In this document: in pieces, positions 50,101 to 59,100 of the stretch
Position numbering within the stretch: position 1 is the first letter of the stretch
How the letters are laid out: each line of letters begins with the position of its first letter
Assembly (NCBI GenBank): GCA_905221605.1
Contig: CAJNDS010002396.1
Location: 260,501-324,500, forward strand
Source of the DNA: Symbiodinium natans
Lineage: Eukaryota; Sar; Dinophyceae; Suessiales; Symbiodiniaceae
DNA: 64,000 nucleotides
Reading direction: 5' to 3'
Position numbers and translations under genes: made by a program
Notes under the pieces: model-generated
The model's input: the letters and a program-made list of their open reading frames with translations, nothing else
What the model was told of the DNA's origin: nothing
Databases searched by the model: none

Positions 50101-53100
50101 CCTACATGCGAAAACCTGAAACCCTAAAACCCGAAAACCCTAGAAAACCCAAATCCCCTGAATCTTGAGCATCCAGTGGCCTCTTGCACCAGGCAGAGCT
50201 GAAGCATGGTCGAATCGCCATGCTGGCCACGGTAGGCTGGAAGATTCCATTGTAGAGCTTAGGGTTCAGGGTGTAGGGTTAGGGTTTAGGGTTACGGTTA
50301 GGGTTTATGCTGGCCACGGTAGGCTGGAAGATTCCGGCCTTGTACAGGTTAGAGTACAGGTTAGAGTTTAGGGCCGATAGGGGGGGGGGAGTCGGTTACT
50401 TGTTAGCCCTGAACGCCCTTGATCAAACAGCACATGACTATGTACGCGCACCAGGACGTGCCCACACACACACACAGACACACAGACACACACACACACA
50501 CACACCCACAGAGATTATATAGACATATATATATATATGTATATATGTATATATGTATATATGCAAATATGTATATATGTATATATGTATAAATGTATAT
50601 ATGTATATATGTATATATGTATATATGTATATATGTATATACACATACATATTGCTGCTACCCCCGGATGTACCGGGCTAAGTTAGTACAACACCTTTCA
50701 CACACACAAGCTTATAGGGAAGGGTGCAGGAGTTTTCGGCTGTAAAATACGCAACGACTACAGTAAATGGATATGTATATATATATATATATACATACAT
50801 ACATGTATATATATATACAGATATATGCGCCCGCAATGTTTAGGTTCTATTTTGTCTTGAGATTTTCTTTGCTTCTTCAAAGACCTAACATGCATAGTGA
50901 ATTTAAATATACGCCTATGTTTATGTACACGTGGCTGACACTTTCAAGGTTCTGCGAGCTTTGTTCTTAATTATGTTTAGGATTTAGGATTTTTCCTGAT
51001 TGATTTTATGTTTCTTTACTCATTCAAAGGTGGCACAAGCCGTAGAATGGTTTTGACAGACTCATTGATTTCATATGCGTTTGCTTTTTGGCGTTATGGT
51101 TTTTTACTCATTCATGCGTGGCACCAGCCACAAAATTCTCTACCCCGAGAGATTGTATAAATAAATTGACTTGCTTTTTAGATGAATCATTGATTTCATA
51201 TGTGGTTGCTTAAAGGTTCGAAAGTCTTCTACTCATTCACAGTTGGCAGAAACAGCAGAATTCTCTGCATCAGGAGATTCTATAAGTAAATTGGCTGGGT
51301 TCTTGCAACGCTCATTGATTTCATATGTGCTTGCTTGCTGATTTTATGTGTTTTTATCCTTCAGACATGGCACGAGCCACATAATTCGTTTACGCCGGGA
51401 AATTTTGTAAACAAATTGACTCGGTTTGTAGAGCCCTTCTTGATTTCATCCACGGTTGCTTATTGATTCTAAGGCCTGGCACTCGTTCAGACAAGATCCA
51501 GAGATAGAGTTCTTTACACCAGGGGGTTCTAAGTTTGTTACTTGGGACACTTCTTGATTTCACATGCGTTTGCTTTTTGGTGTTATGGTTTTTTACTCAT
51601 TCATGCGTGGCACCAGCCACAAAATTCTCTGCCCCGAGAGATTGTATAAATAAATTGACTTGCTTTTTAGAAGAATCATTGATTTTATATGTGGTTGCTT
51701 AAAGATTTGAAAGTCTTCTACTCATTTACAGTTGGCAGAAACAGGAGAATTGTTTATATCAGGAGATTATATATGTAAATTGGCTGGGTTCTTGTAACAC
51801 TTATTGATTTCAAATGTTCTTGCTTGCTGATTGTATGTGTTTTTATCTTTTAGACATGGCACGAGCTACACAATTCTTTGACACCCGGAAATTTTGTAAA
51901 CAAGCTGCGCCACCAGGGACAGGGAGAAGTGCCTGTGAGAGCCTTTGTTGAGCAAGTGATCTACTGCCTCATCCCCCGCTGGGGGAGGGGGAGTTCGCGA
52001 CTGCAATATTTCAGCCCCCAACCTCCCCCCCACAAAACTGCCTCTAAGGTCGGTGAGGGTGGAATTTGGTGGCTGGCGGCGGCACCGCCCAGCCACCTCG
52101 AGCTGGAACCGGCACTGCAGAACCGTATCCGTGGCCTGGTGCATGGCGAGAGACCTGCCCCCCCCCCCCCCCCTGCACGCCCTTGCTCTTAGGTCAAGAA
52201 GGCCCGACAGCGGCTGAGGCGTGCCTTTGCCTGTTTCTATTACGATGAACCACCCCAAAGGGCTGCGTGGCGTTCATCTCGGGATCAGGGAGAAGCGCCT
52301 GCGAGGCCGCCCAAAAAAGCACCAAGGGCTCCCTTTTTCCATTACGATGAACCGCCCCAAAGGACTGCCAGCCCAGAGGACCCTTCAGGGGAGCTTCTTA
52401 CCCGAGCCCTTGGCGCGTGCATGCTCAGCGTACGTTCACGTTGCGGCCGTAATTTGGTTCCCAGGTTCGGAGGTCGAGAGATTTCCGGTTCAGGGCTTTA
52501 AGGGATAGGGGTTTTGGGGTTCAGTTCAGGGTGTAGGGATTTGGGAGTGTAGGGGTTTGGGGGTTTAGGGGGCTTCGGCTACTTGGCAGCTTGTGGACCA
52601 ATTTGGGTCATCTCCCCCGCCAGATATGAGGGGGCCGCCCGTGCGCGCCACGTACTTACGCTTTTTTGAACTATTAGGGTTATTCAAATCGCTCAATCTA
52701 ATTTAGTTGGCTTCTTTGAAAGTAGTTGAATTATTTGAATTCTTTGAACTAATTGTACATAATTCAAATGATTCAAATATTCAAACTCCAAAAATGAACA
52801 GGAGCCAATTGAATTATTTGAAATTTTGCATTATTTGAATTATTAACATAATTCAAACAATGTATGTATTTAACTCAAAAGGCGCTACTTGACTTATTTG
52901 AATTATTGAAACTGTTTGAATTATTTGAAGACTTCAAATAACTCAAAAAGCTTTGTTGGCTTCCTTTTAAAAGTTCTTGAAATGTTTGAAATCATTGAGT
53001 TATGTAAGTACTTCAAAAGTTCAAAAATATGAATAATTCAAAAACTCAATTGCTTCTGTCAAAGTAGTGAAGCTTTTAATGATATAAAGTATTAAGTTTC

Positions 53101-56100
53101 TGTGAATAGAATTGTTAGAACTAATTTCAAATAATTGATTTTTTGCTCTAGCCAAAATTGCTTGAGTTCGTCTAATTTTCGAATAGTTCCAACATTCACA
53201 TATTCGAAGAATTCAAACAAATCAATTGGCTCCTTTTCAATTAAGTACATTATTTGAAGTATTTGAATTATTTGAATTCATCAAAGAAGTAGAATAGATC
53301 AAATATGTCGAATAAGTTAAATAATTAAAGTTCAAATATTCTAAAGAAGCCAATTGAAGTATTTGAGTTATTTGAATAGTTTAAATGTGTTAAAAAACTC
53401 ACTTGGAATGAAAGGAGTCAATTCAAAGCCTAAACACCAAGCCCGAAGTCATCCAGGGTTCGGGCTTTGGATCGTGGGGCTTGCAACCCTGAAGCCCCAG
53501 AGCCGTTTATTTCGGTTCGGGATCAATCCTGAAGCCCTAAAGCCCCAAAGCTCCAAAACACTATAACTCCAAACCTGAAAACCCTAAGAACCTAGATCAC
53601 CATGTCCTAAACCGAAAAAAAAGATTGCAGAGGGAACTTTAGGGGTCACAAGGCTTGGGAGGCTCAGGTGAAAATAAGCTGGGGTATCCCCTTGTTCAGG
53701 GTTTGGGACTGAAGGTCCTAGTTTCACCAAACATGGGCCTAAACCCTAAACCCTAAGACCCCTAAAAAACCTAAAAACCCTAAAAACCTTAAAACCCAAA
53801 CCCTAAGCCATGAGCAGGATGGATCGCCACGGACCTCGGCTTCCGCTTCCCGGGCGACAAATTCCAAGCTGTGAAGAGCTCTGTTGAGGCCTGGCAGGTT
53901 CGGGGGGGGCTAGGGTTTAGGGTGTAGGGTTTAGGGCTTAGGGTTTAGGGTTTAAAGGGCTCAAAGGGTTTGCACGGTTGCCTTGGAACTTACTTGTTAG
54001 TTGGTCACTTCTTTTGCAAGAGGCCATAAAGAGGTTCAAGCGTTAACGGCGTTCGAAGGACAGCATTGGAATCCGCAAGGCCTCCAGATGCGGGGGCCCC
54101 CATTCCTAAAGACTCCTGGGGGCTTCCTTTGGGGCTTAATCTAAGGGTAGTTTCATGGGCCCTTGATATGGTCCCTAACCTCCTTGAAAGGGTTTTGATG
54201 TATGTGCCCTTAGTTTGTATAGGGTACGTAAGGGCAGTGTAAGGGCTCTTCCCCTTTTAAGGGCCCATACTAAGGGACCATGCAACTACCCTTAGACTTA
54301 GGGGGTTGGGTTTAGGGGTTTAGGGTTTAGGCTTTAGAGTTTAGGGTTAGGGTTTAGGGTTCAGGGTTTGGGGTTGAGTTGCTCATCGGCAGAGTTTTAT
54401 GGCGCTTTTCGATCTCAACACGCTGCAGGGTGGGTGGGCCCGCCGCAACACAAATCCAGAGCTGGCCTGGTTGGGGTGTAGCTTTTTTTTTGGGGTAGCA
54501 GACGAAATTCTGTTGGAACCAGCCATGGGGTTAGGGCTCAGGGCTTCGCAGTTCATCACAACCTCAGGAAATGTCATCCCCATGCATGCGCACCTGCCAT
54601 CATCCAGGCCCTCACGGACCCCGAAGCTTCAAGCATTCAGCGTATTTAGAAGGCCACAAACCAGGCCTCGAGAATTAAGACCGTAAAGCCCCAAGTGACA
54701 AGGCCCACGACAAGATGGTGGAGGCAGGCTACATGCTGCTTGGCCTTATGAGTGTGAAGCGCTGAAGGGCTCCTCAGGAAAAACTATTTCTAGCAGGAGG
54801 CGTTTTGGGGTCAGGAGGGGAACCTTGTCATTCGCCAAGCCCTCGCACTACGCAGTTTCTGCTTTAGGAGTGACCATGGATCCAGTGGGAGGCTTTGGGG
54901 TCCGGAGATACAAATTTACGACATCGCCAGCACCCCCCCCTCCCACGCCCGAAGGCTGAAGGCCTCAAAGCACCCCAAGCCCGCCCCTCCAAACTCTATC
55001 AACAGCACACTATCCTATACTACATACACTATACTCTACTGTACGATGCAATACCAGCAATTCACTATGCTTTACACTCTGCTAGACACTATACTCCACG
55101 CTGTAATACTCCCTCGACTACTGTAATTATTATTCAATGCTACATTTTTCATGCACCTATGCTACACTCTACAATGCTATACTGTACTATGACTATGTTT
55201 TACGAGACTATGCTGCGCTGCACGATGCCGTACGTCACCACGGTCTATTTTAGTTTCCATTCTCGTTCGAACTCTATATAGTGAAGTTTCTACTCCTCTC
55301 TTCTTCTGTTCAACTTGTGCCCTGAATCTGCAACCCAAAGCCCAGCCCCCCCCCCCCTAAAGCCTCAACACTAAACCCTAAACCCTAAACCCTAAACCCT
55401 AAACCCTACACCCCTAAAAAAACGATCCCAGGCTTCCTTTCTTCGGGGCCATTGGCGTCTTCGAGCTCTTCGCCGCGGCGGTGGCAAATCAGCGGGGCAG
55501 AGCTTAGGTCCGCTATAGGGAGTATCGGAGGTTTCGGGCCCTGGCGAAGGGAGACCTTAGGGTTTAGGGTGTCGGGTTTAGGGCACCACGTTAAAGTGGG
55601 CCAGCGCCTCCTTAGGCCGCAGTGGGAAGTTAGGGTCCATGCTTGGACTCCCAGTCTACAAAAGTGCTCCCGAAAATTCGAGGCACTTGTTTTGGGGAGG
55701 AGGGTCGGGGGGGGGGGGGGGGGGGGGGGGGGGGGTGAGGGAGGGGGGCTTGTTTTGATAGGTCCAACACGTGCCTACCTTGAAGTTTGGGGAGCCCACC
55801 CCCTCTCACACCCTGTAAACCGAAAAGCTGGAAAACCCTGAACTGGTGTAGGTCTTCGAGAGGGGGTCAGCCTGAGAAGCCATCGAAAGCGGCGTCCACC
55901 AGGTTCACGAAAGCACAGCCAAGGTTTGCAGGGCGGTAGAAGTCGCAGGGCAGCAGCGCCCGGCAATGGCATGCTAATCCAATCAAGTATGTGTAGGGCT
56001 AGGACGCCTGGACTGCCTCAACCCTAAACCCATATCAAGAACTTCCCATTCAAGTTCCGAAAGCCAAAGCATGAGGCCCTCTGGCTTTTGTTCCAAGCCT

Positions 56101-59100
56101 GGCCCGTTGGCGATGCGACTTCGACTGTCAATGGTGGGCCTAACTCAAGATGTAAGGTGTACGGGGGATAGGAGGATTGAGTTTCTGGATGTGGGCGTCC
56201 AAGGAAGTTGGGGTCGAGGGGTTGAAGGACTAAGTCAGGAAGCTCTCACAAAACTCGGTTTGGTTGGGAGGACAGTGCAGTCGCCCCGGATAGCCTATGG
56301 AAATTCTAGAGCCATGGGCCTTATTCTTCGATCCAAGGATGGATAGGCAGGTAGATACCCAGAGAGCCCAATACTCCTTCATTCAAGAATAATCCTTGAA
56401 CTATACTCCAGCATGTTCCCTAATGAAGGGGTATTGGGCATCATCGGGCTCTCTCGTTGTGCGACGCCCGTAAACTGTTCGAATTGCAACAGGGGGGCCG
56501 TGAGGCCAGAACCATACCCGCTGATGCTCATGATGCTCGCGTCCTGGCTCGTTAACCCAATCACTGAAGCAGTTTGTTCTGCAAGCGTCTGGGGCTTAGG
56601 GGCCGCGTGATAGGAGCTGGCAGGGGCGTCGCCCCCTGCATGCTCGCTGCTGCTCACCGCAGCGCCGGCAGCGCGCTTTAGTTTCGGGGGTTAAGGTTAA
56701 GGGTTTAATGGTTTAAGGGTTTAAGGGTTTACGGGTTGAGAAAGGGTTTACGGGCTTAGTGGTTCAGGGTTCAGGATTTATGGTTTAGGGTTTCAGGTGT
56801 ACGGTAGAGTTTACGGTAGGTTTTAGAATCGTGCCCAGCTGACGCTCATGATTCTCGCCTCCTGGCTCGTCAAACGGCCCCAATCGCTGGGGCTAGGGCT
56901 TAGGGTCTGTTTGGGGTTCTAAGTGTCGAAGGTTTCGGCGGGGCAGGTTGACACCTTGAACGCGCAAACTGTAGATTGGGCGACGAGTGCGGCGTTAGAA
57001 TGCAGTTTGGCTAGTTATCATGCTCACTCAAGGCTGTGAGGCGGCTAGCTGAGGTTGAAACGGCCGTAGTGCAAGTGTTCCCTGCCTTTCTTCATAATAT
57101 CACTTCCAAGCTAGTCACACCGCTTGAAAAAGTCTTCCCTTGTTGAACTTAGTATGAGAGACCTGACACCCCAAACCCTTAGGAAAATATCCGGGAAGCC
57201 GAATCCTGTGCAGGGCATCAACCGAGAAGCTGGAGACTTCTGGCTGGGCAAGAACTTCCTGCCCAAGGACCTCAAGGGTTTAAGGGCTTTTAGGGCTTTT
57301 TAACGTTGAAAAACCCTGAATCTCCTGCCCAAGGACCTCATGGGTTTAAGGGCTTAAGGGCATACGGATTTCGGGTATCCCTAAACCCCCAAAACCCTCA
57401 ACATTCTTAAGCCCTGAAAGTCCTTAAGCCGTTCAAGGGCGTGAAGGGCTTTAAGGGCTTTAAGGGCTTTAAGGGTTTTAAGGGCTTTAAGGGCTTTAAG
57501 GGCTTAAGGGTTCAAGGGCAACGGGGGTTTTGGAATCCCCGCTCCTCTGGGGTGGAAACACGCAGGAAGCCCTACAATACCTCCGAACGTTAGTGGAGGG
57601 ATTCGGGTTTCGGGTTTAGGGTGTAGGGTTTAGGGTTTAGGGACTAGGGATTAGGGTTTGGGGTGTCTAAGTTTAGGGTCGAAAGGATAGGATAGGTCTA
57701 TAGGTTTAGGTTTTCTGGCTTTATAAGAATATGAGTCTTGGGTTTTGTTTGGGCTTTGTAAGTTTAGGGCTGTGCGGGCCCTGGACCCCGAAGTCCGCCA
57801 CTTCCGCATGGTGGTTTCCCAACGAAGTTGGTGCTCCTTTTGGTTGTTCCTGTTAAGAAGGTTTAGGGTGTTTTGGCGGGGGGGGGGCTCATGAACGGGA
57901 CCCCTTACTTGGGGTAATGCCCAGGTAAACCACAAATCCTGAGCCGAAATCCCAAAACACTTTTTTCAATTCTGAAGCGTGAAGGGCCAGCAAGACATCG
58001 AAGCCCCTGGAAACGATGACACACACGGAGTAGTGCTTATCCTCTTCTTCTTCCGAAAACCTTCTTCGCCCCAAGAGAACAAGGGCTTGGGGTTTCGGAT
58101 TTCCGGTCTCGAGGCATTTCCTGAACTAGGCTAAACCCGAAACCCTAAACCCTAAACCCTAAACCTTAAACCTCAAACCAATATAGGGGTCCATGGGCTT
58201 GGGGTTCATGGGGCCATAGAGCCCAGGCCTCAGCCGAAAGCAAGAGGCCCCAGCCGGCAAAGGACAGAAGCCAAAGCCCTCAGCCTGAGCCTGAAGCCTG
58301 AAACCGATAGCCCTGTCTGGGTATGGGGTTTAGGGCCTTAGGGTCTTGGGTGAAGTTTAGGGCTTGGGGCTTAGGGTTTTAGGGTTTAAATTTAGGGTTT
58401 GCGGGTTTAACGGTTTAGGGTTTTGCTTTCGGGTTTGTGGTTCAGGGTTGAGGGATAAGTTGGTCCAGCAAGGGTACGCAGCCTTGGCATCCGTCAAAAA
58501 TCCCGCCGCGACAGGAGCCCGCAAAGGAGAAGGACATGCGCTTGAAGGACCCCCTGCTCGCCCCTAAGCCCTCCCTACCTGAGTCCCTTCAATGTAGTGT
58601 CATGTTTCGTGTGTATATACGTAGTTTTCATGGTTCGTCTAAGTTGAGAAGAAGGTTCGGCACCCAAGACAGGAACTGCAATGTAGGGTCCAGGGAGACA
58701 CTAACCGCTTCACCCTCCGCCCTGTAGTTAGGCGATCAGGGGTTCAGGCTTAGGACCCTGAGCCCTATCGGTCTGATCACCTCAGAGGGAGGGTTTCGGT
58801 GTGGTCTTGCGGTTTTGCTTCGGCCCTTCAGGCAACTTCCGGGTTTGTGGCTTGGGTTTCAGGTTGAGGCTAGGGTTTAGGACTTCGGGATTATGAGTGT
58901 TTGGTATAGGGTTTTCAGTAGCCTTCTTGGGCGCTGGCATCTGCATTGCCATGTGCGAGTCCATGAAAAGCTTCTTGTGTAGCCTAAACCCTAAAACAAC
59001 AAAACCACAAACCCAAAACCCCAAACCTGACGTCCTCAGGGTAACCCAGCATTTGCGGCTAAATGCCGAGCCAGCGCCACGCGTCCTCAGCAGTGGGTTC

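Noticed and set aside
54703-54770. Continuing the LHC helix-2 exon as MLLGLMSVK
   Set aside because: It looks like a membrane helix, but phase and family spacing favour splicing after AT at 54734 into LPFFGAIG. Kept as an alternative only.
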